Shown piece after piece: positions 27,501 through 38,994 of a stretch of DNA of 64,000 nt. This DNA is from Panonychus citri (Eukaryota > Arthropoda > Arachnida > Trombidiformes > Tetranychidae). Location: positions 2,852,001-2,916,000 of the forward strand of contig NW_026515541.1 in the NCBI RefSeq assembly GCF_014898815.1, given 5' to 3'. The notes under the pieces are model-generated. The model was not told the DNA's origin. It searched no databases and was given only the letters and a program-made list of their open reading frames with translations. The position numbers and the translations under genes are program-made. Position 1 is the first letter of the stretch. The number at the start of each line of letters is the position of its first letter.

Positions 27501-29239
27501 ATGTTTGGTTTCTCAGGAACTCGAGAAGAAGCTTTTTCTCATCTTAAACAAGTTTCGATCGGTGATTGGGGTTTTCGAAGTCCGATTGCGGCCATGTTAC
27601 TTCTCGCTCACGAATGCACTGTAGAATTCACCTTTGGTATGATTTAATTAATCGTAATTTGTACAAAAAAAAAATGAATTAATTGTGAATTTTCATTGAA
27701 ATTTCCAGGACTTGGTGAACCTGAAATGTCATTTATGGAGGAAATTTTATCCACTTGGGATATTTACTCAAAGGTTTTACGTTTACCATATTAATCACTG
27801 ACAATTAGATTAACAATTTACAAATCAATGAACTCAACTGATCAGTTAATTTACTTATTTTTCATATTAATTGTAACTACAGAGTGGATTTGGAAAATTT
27901 TATCGAGCCTTATTTTCACTTGTTAATGGTCGTATCGAAGAGGTAAAAGTTTCTTTTAATGATTGATTTCTAATTAACTATTGACAATCAATTTCTCATC
28001 ATTTTTACACTTGCATCATTTAGGCGATCGATTATTACAATCAAGCAATTAAATTAAGTCCTGCCAATGAATGGAACCAAATTGACTTCGCTTGTTATTG
28101 GGGATTAGTTTTTTCACATGCGTAGGTTGATAAATAACCGTAATGGTTGATGATTAACTAATTGCCATTTAAACAATTAATTACCACACAGAATCTTAGG
28201 TGACTATGAGAAAGCTGCTAATTATGCCAATCGTTTATTAAAAGATTGCAAATGGTCACCCTGTACATCGCTATACATGGAAGCTTGTTTCAGATACATG
28301 GTTAACCTTGATAAGAAAGATGCAATTCTTGCTCAAGAGATATCCAAAAATATGAAGTAATGATTATATTGATCACTATTTATTAACTAGTAATTAACTG
28401 AAATCAATTTTCTATTCAGGAAAGTACCGAAACAATTAAGACGAGTGGCCGGTAAAAGTATTTACCTGGAAAAAAGTTTAGTTAAAAGGTCACAATTATA
28501 TTTCATTGAAGGTGAAACTTTACTTTTACCTGTGATGGTAAGTTAATTGTTGCGATTTAAGTGGGATAATTAATGAGCTTTTCTGGTCTTTCTTAGGAAT
28601 TATTTTATATATGGAATATTTTTCCCGTTCTTGGTAAATGTCCGAATATTTTGGATAAACTTTTACGAACTGTTGAAAGGGAAATTAAATGTCACTCGAA
28701 AGGTAAGAGAAGAGGAATAAAAGAAACTTTAATTGACTTAATTGCTTCTGATTTCTTTTAGATTCAAAGAGTTACCATAAATATTATTATCTAACCTTCA
28801 TGAAGGGTATTTGTTTACGGTATCTCAATTATCCCCTTCAGGCGATTTCATGTTTCATTGAGGTTATTCAATGGTAATTATGATGTGGTTGAGTTGATTG
28901 TTTCAGTTGAATTTTAATCTTTTCATTTGTTTTTTTATTCTGATTAGTGATCGAGATCTTGAATCTTATGTTTACCTACAACCTCATGCATGTATGGAGA
29001 TTGGTTTAATCTATCGAACTCAAGGAAATTTCGAGTCGAGTCTCGATTGGCTTCGAAAGGCCAAGAAAAATTATCGTAAATACATGAATGAATCTATGGT
29101 ATATTTCCGTATCCATTGTGCTGTTCATCGTATTAAGTGTGTCCAAAAACAGAAAGAAAGTTCAACTAAGGAAAATGTTCCAAATGATTTTCGAGAAGAC
29201 GAAGATGATGATCAATTCTCAGATTCTAACGATGATTAA
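24553..29239 (+). CDS. TTC39: Tetratricopeptide repeat protein 39 family, 15 exons
   Basis: Exons: 24553-24624, 26076-26128, 26598-26811, 26892-27015, 27080-27212, 27278-27380, 27459-27636, 27709-27773, 27883-27942, 28024-28121, 28192-28356, 28420-28537, 28597-28702, 28762-28873, 28948-29239. All phases close and give 630 residues, about the size of animal TTC39 proteins. Family blocks include RECRAHVDLFMNYQFDEAMKS, a hydrophobic NIGWILLAVLRAKTF region, TPYTKKNFEAGLRIGSGFFNL, the AIDYYNQAIKL and NYANRLLKDCKWSPC repeats, and PHACMEIGLIYRTQGNFESS near the end. These belong to the Iml2/TTC39 (DUF3808) fold of TPR helices. An acidic N-terminus and an acidic C-terminal tail (FREDEDDDQFSDSNDD) flank the repeats. 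Vertebrate TTC39B is linked to lipid regulation; which paralogue this corresponds to is not resolved. Intron 1 is about 1.45 kb, and the others are short. Confidence 0.9.
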
Positions 29240-30636
29240 TTGTTTGACGAAATTAACTCAAAAGATGTTGAAAATTTTCCAATTTTGTCAAAGACAATTT
29301 GATTATTTACAATCAGTAATTGTAAAAATTATTCTACAAAATTCTGTTCATCGATATAATAAATTAAATTATTATCTCAGAAACTTTCTATGTATCACAA
29401 TTTTGACAATCGACATTCAATTATTATTTCATTGATTTTTTGACCTTAAATATAAATCAAAATGGTGGATATTCAAGCACTTGAAATCTGTATCAAAATA
29501 TCACAAATTATTCATTGATAATATGATGATTATTATTATTAAGCTGAGAAAGTAAATGGTGACCTTGATGAAGGTTATATTAGAATACCAATTGGGGCTT
29601 GGGTTGATTGATAGATTGTAATTTCAATTGAAATTAATAGTCGTATTATTGCTGTTATGAATGTTAACTATTAAAGAAAATGATTTAAAAAGAAAATACA
29701 ATTTAATTTAATTGTGTTTTAATTTCGTAATAGGAAATTATTGAAATTGATTAATCATCGATTGTAATCAAGTAAAATAATGATAATTGCAAACTAAATT
29801 TATCACAAATTAATTGAAAATAATCATTGGCACAGTTGAATGAAAAATAAGCAATTGGAAGACAACTAAATTAAATTGCTAAATTGGTTGACTAATCAAA
29901 TTAATAATGATGAAAAAAGTGAGTGGTTAATTGTTAGTAAAATATGATTCTCATTGGTTAATTTCATCCAATGTCTTACAATTAACAAATTCAATTTAAG
30001 GCATCATAATCTTGCTAACAATTAAGGTAATGGACAATGTAATTATCTAATATTGATTGGATTAAATCTTAGGATTAAGGCTTGATTAAGATGATTAGTT
30101 AATTAATACATTAATGGTAATTATATAATTAAAATATTGAGTGCACTTAATTGTCTATTGGCTAAATTTAAACTTTTGAACATTATGATTAGTGAAATTT
30201 TTTCAATTTGTTTTGCTTATTAAATTAAAATGTTAATTCAATTAGTTTTTAAATTTAATTGCTCTCCCAAAAGTTTCTAATTGTTGACATAGGAAAATAG
30301 TGAACAAATAAACGTCTAATTGTCAACAATTAACCTTCAAAGTATCGTCTCTTTGGTAACAATTAGATTTGCTTGAGATCCATCCAAGTGATTATTTGTC
30401 TCTGTAAACAGAAAGTCAAACAATTTACAATTAGAATTGATTAATTGCAACAAATTTACACATTAATTTGATTCATTTATGAATTATTATCAATCATAAA
30501 TCACAGAATCAAATTCAAGGTTAAAACTGAGACAAAAATATTGATTATAATGAGAATCCATGATAATTTTAGTAACCAGGGATTCTAATGATAATCAATA
30601 ATTGCTAAATTTAATTTGTTGTCATTATTTACTCAC
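29240..30636. other. Convergent intergenic region, probably with the MDM1-like last exon
   Basis: The TTC39-like gene ends at 29239 and the last recognised MDM1-like exon ends at 30637 in phase 1 with a GTGAGT donor, so at least one more minus-strand exon is expected to the left. No exon could be placed with confidence; a short terminal exon near 29570-29600 is possible. The rest is AT-rich. Sequence at about 30345-30388 resembles the intron at 32691-32731, consistent with duplication of the neighbouring exon together with its flank. Confidence 0.4.
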
Positions 30637-33600
30637 CTAGAAAAGTAGATTGTTGATGATTAGTCGATCTCGTTTCACCATTTAGTTGATTAGTTAATTG
30701 GTTTGAATTTTTCCCCATCAAATTAATCTCAGCTTTATTTTCATTACAATCAACTAATCTATTTGAATCTATTATTGAATTGTTAACCTTTTTAGGATCA
30801 ATAGTAATTGTATTAGTGACCGGTTTAGCTTGTGTCCAGTTGATACCGTTTCCGGTTTCAAAAGCAACTTTCCAGGCTTCCGGTGAAGGTGATTTAACAC
30901 CGGTCACTTCCTCTGGTGATTTAATCTCAGTAGTTTTAACTGCTGACCCAGGGGAAGGTAATGATTGACCATTAACTCGAGTAATTGAACTAATGAAACA
31001 ATTGGGTCTCGGTGATCGCAGCTGATCAAATGAAGTGTACATCGATTTTGGTGGATTATAAGAAACCGTTATGTTCACATTTTTTTGGACCATCGTCTCA
31101 GTTACGGAGATCGGGTAACCTGAAGTTCCGGAAGTAGATAAACTGGAAGCACTGGGTGTGGCTGGGTGAGTGTCACTCTGCCCTTTGACAGTAAGAGAAT
31201 CCTCACTTTTCATGGAATCACCTTTGTCCCCATGAAGACCCACCGGCGATTTCTCTTGGTCAACTGTCCTTGTCGCTGATTCCAAGTTCATTTTATCATC
31301 AATGGGAGTGGTCACTTGATCAGATTGTTTTCTTTCAATTGGTGACTTATTCTTGGGATCTAAAGTTAAACAGAATAAAGAAAACAAATTGAAAATTAGA
31401 CAATTCAATTGATTAGTTGTAAACTTTGTCAATCAGTTAATTTAGTGAACAATTTAATTTACATACAAGCGAAACAAAATTGAGCAACAACAACAATCAA
31501 TTGGTACATGTTGGTGATGATAATGGGGAACAATTAACTTGGTGTTACAGTTTCATTCAAAAGTTGAGTTGATTAAGATAAAAGCCTCGAACTGTCAGTC
31601 TAGACCTTAGAACTTATTTAATTAAATCGATCGAGAGAGAAAAAGGAAACCACCACCCACAAAGAGATCACTGAGATAGTCGACGAAGAACGAATAAAAA
31701 AATTCGAGAAGATTAACTGTTCTTCTCTCTGAGTCGCCTCAGAATTTTGTTCATCCTCATCTTTCATTTTCTTCGTATTTTCATTAAGTAAATTGTTTCA
31801 CAATCGCAGGTTTAGTTTCTTTAATTGCTTTTAATTGTTGTCAATGAACAGAAAATTTGATTTACTATTAAATTGTGATCCAAGATTTCAAATTAAAATG
31901 GTTACAATGATAATACTGTTGAACGTAAATGATTAACGATAACATAGATTGACAGTAAATTTTTGACTAATTAGTAAAACAATCAAAAGGAATCAATTAA
32001 CTTTGGGGTAATTAATGGAAATTAATCAATTGGAATTGTGGTTTTCTTTTATATTATGTGAATGGAATGAAATTTTAACAATCAAATCAACTTGATTACA
32101 CATTAAGATAAATTATCACAAATTTACCATCTCAATTAATGGTAACAATTTGATGGAGATTGAATTAACAATTGGAAGGAAATTAAATATTTAATCATGT
32201 TTAGTTAATAGTTTTGAGTGTTTCATTTAGCAAGCAGGTTTAGTAGGACAATTAGTTGATTTTTATCATGATTTCACTTTCCATTAAACAATTAGACGAG
32301 TTAATTGTTGACAGTTAATTTAAGGCTTTTCCTTTTTTTGTTTAAAATCAGATTCTCATTTGGTTTCCAATCACTTTGGGCTTTATTTTCACAATCAGTT
32401 TTAATTCAGTTTAATAATTGTTAGTGAATGGGTCATTTAAAGCTTAAGATGAATATGAAAGCAAATTGAATGTTAATCATGATAAAATATTCATGCAATT
32501 AGAGGATTAAATCATCAAGATTGACTATTATATTTCAGCGATTAATTTGATTGCTTTAAATCAATCATTGTATTAATCCAAGTTGCTTTACAATATCCTC
32601 AATTGTTGATTGATTGTTAAAATTAGTTTAAGTCATAGGGATTAATTGTCATCATTTAAAATGGTAATTAAGTGATCCAATTGTTAACATCTTTGGTAAC
32701 AATTTAAATTGATAAAGGTCCATACATGTCTTCATTGGCTTCTGAATTGATTGTAAGGATGAAAGTAAAATCAAACAATTAGATTGATTGGGAGGTTAAT
32801 TGTTTTAATCTAATTACCCGAAGCTGATGTATTAACGTTTTCTGGTTTCTCTTGAGTCTCTGGTTGTTTGTTAATCGTCTCATCTAATTGTTTAGCTAAA
32901 TTGTTGGCATTTGATTCAATTGAGAAATCATTATCACCCAAATCTTTGTTATCAACTAAATTGCCTGAGGCTGGTTTCGCCTCTGTCCAGTTAATATCAG
33001 CACCGGTGTCGATTGCGACCCTCCATAGTTCAGGTGAAGGTGATTTAACACCGGTCACTTCCTCTGGCGATTTAATCTCAGTGGTTTTAACTGGACCATC
33101 AGAAATGATACCTGGAGGCGAGGAAAGGCCACTACCACCGTTGGTCGTGGTAATTGAACTGACTAATGAATTAGGTCGAGGTGATCGAGTTTGATCATCA
33201 GAGGTATTTGGTGACCTGATCGCATTTGTACCCGTTTCAAGTTCATCTTTACCTCCCTCTTTCTCACGAGGAGAGAGCATGGGAGTCAATGAGCCCGAAG
33301 TAACTAAACTGGAAGCACCAGTAGTCGCGGGTGTCTCACCATCACCACCACCGCCTTTACCATCGCTCAATTTATCATCTATCCCGGCGAGTGAATCTTT
33401 CGCACCGCTTTCACCATTTTCCGCACCTTTGGTAACCACAGATTCCGATGATGGTGGTGATGCTTTTTTATCCTCTTTCTTTGGTTTTAGCCAAATTTTC
33501 CCACCCTCAGAATCAACTGAGGTCGATTTGGCTCCAGTAGTTGTAGTGGTCAATCCCCCAGATCGTTTCTTATCCGTTGAAGATTTACCTTTATTATCTG

Positions 33601-36505
33601 TAGATATTAAATTATATTAAAAACAATGAAATGACCAATTAAGGTAAGACAATCAACAATTAAATAAAAGCAGCTGATATAAAGCAATTGATTAGTTAGG
33701 GTTAATTACAACCTGAAGTTGATTTAGATCGTGAAGCAACAGCAGATTTAGCAGCGGGTTTTGGCTTATCAGCTAAAAGCAATAGGAAGTGAAAGTTTGA
33801 GACAATTAATCAATAATTAGAATCATTTGAAATGTTCAACTAAGTCACAATCGGTCAACAACATTGATAATACAAGAATAATAATAAGCAAAAGAAATCA
33901 TAACAAAAGTGACACACAATTAATAGATTGAAACAGTTTGTCTAACAATCAATGACAATCTAGATCATCAAATTTACTATTTAAATAATAAACATGACAA
34001 TCAAATTGTTTTAAATCTCAAAATCAACTCTCTGGGAGTGATAATAATAACTTTGGTTACTGGGAGTGGTTCCTATGGATTAAGAAAGATGAAAATAATT
34101 GTGTTAATTTTGAAGAAATACAATTAAAAGGACAAATGATTTAACTTTCACAATTAACTAAATAGATTGATAATCAATAAGGATGATGGGAATTGTCATC
34201 GAGATAAATAAACAAAAAGATGTTAATCTAATTGTGAGTAGAAACAATTAAGAAATTAATTGTTGATTGTTTTGTTCCATTAAAGGTAAACCCAATTTCT
34301 GGTTCTTTGTTGATTGTTGTGCTTTTACAATCAATTAGATGGTAAAAGTTGGTCATCATTATCATTGAATTCTCATTGAGAATTGATTTTTGGGTTATCC
34401 TTCTAGACATCGTTCTTAAGACTTATCATCATTTATCTTCCTTTCTCACTCCCTGTCCTCTTTTTTCTCCCACTATTAAACTCCCAGGTTCTTTTCTGAA
34501 TTAGAATAATAATAGAAAAAGAATATTTATTTTTGTTATTTCCTTTACTCTTTTTTGAGATGTATTATGTTTTTCGGGAGAATTTGGTTAGACAGTCTGA
34601 TGAGTTGCTCTCTCACTCGCTCTCTCTCTCTCTCTCTCTCCCTGTTCTCTCATTGAGTTTAAATAGGTTGATAGGGCGTTGGCAGGCTTCGTGTAAACAC
34701 ATATACACAGTTAACCAGACACAATGAGTATGCTGAGTATAAGGGGAGCATCAATAACAATTTAGCTTTTCAGCTTTGCAATCAAATCTTAATCAGATTC
34801 GGGTGATGATAAACAATAATCAGAACCATTTTAGTTTCTCCAAGTGTAAACATGCAAACATGAAAAGGTTTTGTTTTGGTTCGGGTTAGGAGGTTCTTGT
34901 TGTTTTCTTGTTGTCTTTTTGTTTTGTTTTGCTTTTTTCCAGCTTCATGGTTTCATTGAAATTAGGAAATTGGTATAATCAACAATGATTATATAACTTT
35001 TTATACAATCAATTGAATGAATTAGAGTAAATAGGAATTATTTTGTGTGTGTGTAAATATAAATTAGGGAATCAATTAAATTGTTACAATAAGTTAACAT
35101 GATATTGTTTTGTTTCAATCATTTTTGCTCCTTATTGTTGTGATAATCCGTTTTGTCTCATTACAAATTGACAACAATTAAAAGGTTAAATTGATTGAAA
35201 AATTAAATTAAAATTGATGACATGCATTGGAAAATAATCAATAAATAAAATTAAATGGTCAATTGTTACGGTCACTAAGGGATTATCATTCAGTTATAAC
35301 TCTAATATGTAATTATTGTTAATTGTCATTGATTAATGGTCTTTTTTTTTATAATCTTAAGTCGGTGTATAAAAGACCTTGATTACTTGATTAAATTGAT
35401 TACTATTTATATTATTTTGTATTATTTTTGTTGTTGATGGTTGTGTGTGTATGTTGGTTGTTGGTGGTAGGAGAGATTAACATGCAGAAAATGGGAAAGT
35501 GTTCATATTGGTAAATGATTATTGTGATTGTTTACCAAATTGTTTCTTAATTGCTTGAGTCTCCTTAGAGGGTGAAATGATTGCGTTTGCATGGTTACTT
35601 GTAACCCGATCAGAAGCGGCCTTTGATGAATCACGAGATGAATCGCGTGAATTACCTTTAGATGATCGAGTTGATACTCGAAGATGATTACTAGTGGCCA
35701 GGGCAAGAGCCGCTATTGAACGATCTTTGGGCTGATTCCAGAGGTTGGTTTCCTTGTAAATTGATTCCAAATGATCAACACCGACAACTGGATGACCAAA
35801 TTGAGATCGTGAACGAAATTCACAAGCTTTCTTAGCTCTTTCGACAACTTCACCGTACCACTCCAATGCACCTTCGCTAGTTGATCTTCCAGTTTCACTG
35901 GAAAATCCAACTGCGTCGGGATCTTTGGTAGTTTGTTTTGATTTTTTCCACCCACTTCCGGGAATGTAAACATAAGTGGAAAATGGTTTAAATTTTTTCT
36001 TATATTCAGTTTTGGTATTCGGTTTTCCAGGTTTAGAATCAACTACCGGTGGTGATGGAGTTGCTCGAGTAAATAATACTTGAGGTCGATCTTTAATTTT
36101 ATCACCTCCTCCTAATCCATAACCCACTCCGCCGCTTAAATGACTTGGTAAACCTGCAGCTCCAGGGGCCAATGAAAGAGGTTGATTAGTTGATGATTTA
36201 GCTGGTTGATATTGTTGTTGATTGTTGGTTGCTGAAGTTGCACTTATCTCACTAAAATCAGCAATTGTTTGAGACTTAACTCCTTTGTCTAAATTGATTG
36301 ATGATGTTGTTGTAACGGTTGTTGAAGACGAAGGTCCGCTATTAACTATTTGTTGACTAATTGTCGTTGATTGTTGTGATCCAGGAGGCCAATTAAATGC
36401 AGCTCGATACTCAGTACAACCAGAGAAATGATAAAAACGTTTACCACAATTATTCGGATTAGAAGCCGGTTCATTAACTGTCACAGATTCTTCAGAAACC
36501 TCCAT
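30637..36505 (-). CDS. MDM1-like microtubule/centriole-associated protein, 3' end not resolved
   Basis: Minus-strand exons: 36505-35536, 33772-33713, 33597-32818, 31359-30637, all joined in phase 1, giving about 844 residues before an unplaced terminal exon. The start is the ATG at 36505. Similarity to MDM1 is seen in short EYxxxF repeats (CTEYRAAFNWPP, TEYKKKFKPFSTYVY), a Lys-rich GSGWKK block, a WYGEVVERAKKACEFRSRSQ helix followed by HLESIYKETNLW, and an alternating Ala/Ser segment near RSIAALALA. MDM1 binds microtubules and restrains centriole duplication, so the role is inferred. The third and fourth exons (260 and 241 codons) are homologous and each carries a SPRPN block, EIKSPEEVTGVKSPSPE and a TG-INWT-AKP block. 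Between them lie about 1.5 kb of intron. The rest is disordered and Ser/Pro/Lys-rich. The family assignment is moderate, but the gene structure is solid. Confidence 0.7.
33773..35535 (-). other. MDM1-like intron 1
   Basis: Intron of about 1.76 kb from the GTAAAC donor at 35530-35535 to the TTTTAG acceptor at 33773. It contains a (CT)n run at 34621-34640, a GTGTGTG word at about 35044-35051, and a purine-poor stretch around 34430-34660. A 64-codon open frame on the plus strand at 34533-34727 is a by-product of the CT run. Confidence 0.7.
34621..34640. repeat. (TC)n microsatellite
   Basis: An uninterrupted TC run of about 20 bases within the first intron of the MDM1-like gene, preceded by a short degenerate CT stretch. 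Confidence 0.9.
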
Positions 36506-38994
36506 AATTAGTATTGGAAATTTAAAATCTCACTAATTATTTAAAATGAACAATATTTAAAAGGGGAGAGAGACAGAGAAAGATCTGGGAGTGGTTCTCG
36601 ATATTACCAATGATGATCACTGTAATTAAGTAAAAGTAAATCAGTAAACAAATTAGTAAACAATTGAACAGAATTAAATAGATAGAAAAAAAAAGTTGAA
36701 TAAACAGCTCGAAAGAGAATCTAAATCATGAATAAAAATTGAATTTAACACAAATCATGATTAATCTGGAAAAAAAATTGTCGATACGAAATGAACACAA
36801 TAAGATGATGAGATTTGATATGAGAGATTGTTGGATAGACAGAAACATCGTCAATGACCAAGTAATGAATGCTTTGTCACACATCCATTTATATCCCCCA
36901 TTGGTATTGGAATATAAACCCAAATGATTAAGCGAAATTTAATTCAAACACAAATCAAATTGTGAAAACTTAATCTTATAAAAACAAAAAATAACAGGAG
37001 TAATTTGTTGATTCATGATGGTTATCAAAGTGACATAAACAAAAAAAAATCTCCCAATCAAACCTCTGAAGATTTTTTGAAATACAAAACAGAATAACAG
37101 GTCAACGATTAAAAGATGTTCTCATGTGTCCAGGGAGTTGACCGGTAACTTCCCAGAAGAATTGAATAGAAAAAATAAGAGAGAGAAAAAAAAATTCCAA
37201 CTTACACAAAATCAGAGAGAGAGAGAAACCCAAATATGTTGAGGAAAAAAAGAAGATTAAGAAAAAGGGTTACCAATTCATCTATAGAATTAAAATTATT
37301 CTTTTCAATTATTAATCCATTTGCAGTTTTTTTCTCATGTTGAAATGGTTTCTCCCCTTAAATGGAGGCACGAATAATTGATTAAACAAGAGAAATAAAT
37401 TTCGAAACAATTAAGAGCTAATTAACTAAAAGGAATTAACTTGTTCACTTATTGAGCATAAACAGTTAATTCAAATGAAATCGAAAAGAATTTTACTTCC
37501 ATGGCTCCTCCTTTTTTAGAATTCACAGCTCACTCCATCTGTTGGAGGGAAAAGCGACTAAATCGAGAGAATTTTTTCGAAAGTTGACTAGTCGTAAATA
37601 GAAACAAGAGATGGAGCCACAAGAGAAGAAAATTGAACTATTTAAACGAAACGAAATTCTTTTTCTGCTAATTAGAGTCAAAGGTTTTCCTGTCCTATGG
37701 TGAGAATTTTTTCTTCCTTTCTGTGTTTTAGGAAGATAAATTGAGTAAGGGAAAGAGAAAGAGAGAGAGAAAGAGAAATAACAGTTATCTCTGTTTATCA
37801 TCATCTTTATCTTCTCAACAAAATCCTTAAATAGAAAGGAAGATGAGTTTTATAGACAGAAAAGAAACAAAATGTCTCTAACATTCAGAAAGGATGTGCC
37901 ATTGGAAACCTTGAGGTTTGTTTAATTATTTTTTTTTCTTTGGTCTATTTTTAGTTATCTCACATTTTAAGAGAAAATATTTACAAAGCTAATGAGTTAC
38001 CGTTTGGATCAGATCATTTGATTGGTTATTAGTCATCGGATTGGATGGTAAAGATTTGAGGAGAAAACATGAAGAAGAAAAGTTGATTCTTGGAAAAAGA
38101 AGAAAAAAGAAAATGTCGCTTCATCTCCTCCAATTTAAAGATAAAGAGAAAAACCTACTCATTTTGATGGAATTAACGATCAATTGTGGTCATTTGCTGT
38201 TCTTTATTTACCTTACTCCAGTTACTTACAGAAAGATGTTGATTCTAATCGAGAGAAAAAGAAAATCAACCAAATCAAGTTTTGTGTTGAAATGGAAAAA
38301 GATTCCCAATTTGGTCAATAGAAAACACCTACGTCTTTTTACCGAGAGATAAACAAGTTGAGAGGCTACTTTGTGTCTTCTAATTTCGTGTAACTTGTTT
38401 ATCGAGAGAATAATTTAACACCCAAACAGTTAATTCGAAAGACTAAAAGCCAAATGTTTTGAGAACCAAAGGAAAAGTCGTAAAGAAGAAGGAAAAGAAA
38501 AGAAAGAGAAAAGAAAAAAATCTCTGGTTTGTAAAATTCTTTTTTTCGTCTAGTCAACAAAGAGAACAAAATTTTGTTCGCAATTCTTTCCATCTTCTCT
38601 CTCTCACGTTACTAGCTCTCTTCTTCTCTTCTTCTCTCTTTTTCTCTTTTTCTAAATCATCCCTTTTTCTTCTCTTTCTTTTTTATGTGTCTTTTTTTTC
38701 TTCTAAAGATGAAGATAAAATAGAAAGAGAAAGAAAGGAAAGAGAGAAGAAAAAAAAAGAAGAAGGAAGATGAAAGAAAAGCTCTTCAAGAGTTCGTTTA
38801 ATTAGTTGATTTCTGTTTTTAGCTTGAACTCTGTAAGTGCGTGTATATGTTATGGTGAATTCTTGGTGTGGCTCTTGTACATTAATCTACTTGTAATTTT
38901 CTACTCAGAATTTTTGTTCTCTTTTACATGAAAATTTCCATGATTTGGATTAATTGTGATTAGATTTCCGTGTCTTGGTGATTCTTTAGTTACA
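36506..38994. promoter_or_regulatory. Divergent region between the MDM1-like gene and laminin beta
   Basis: About 2.5 kb between two head-to-head start codons. It contains GA-rich blocks near 37200-37225 and 37745-37775. At 38459-38780 strand-asymmetric purine and pyrimidine blocks alternate (purine about 38463-38520, pyrimidine about 38588-38706, purine about 38707-38780). Open frames of up to 104 codons in this part (38041-38352, 38459-38773) are Lys/Glu/Ser/Phe-rich and follow the tracts, so they are not taken as genes. The laminin 5' UTR and promoter probably lie at the right end. Confidence 0.45.

Noticed and set aside
38041..38773. Lys/Glu-rich and Ser/Phe-rich frames upstream of laminin
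   Set aside because: They follow the purine and pyrimidine blocks of the promoter region and lack any recognisable domain.
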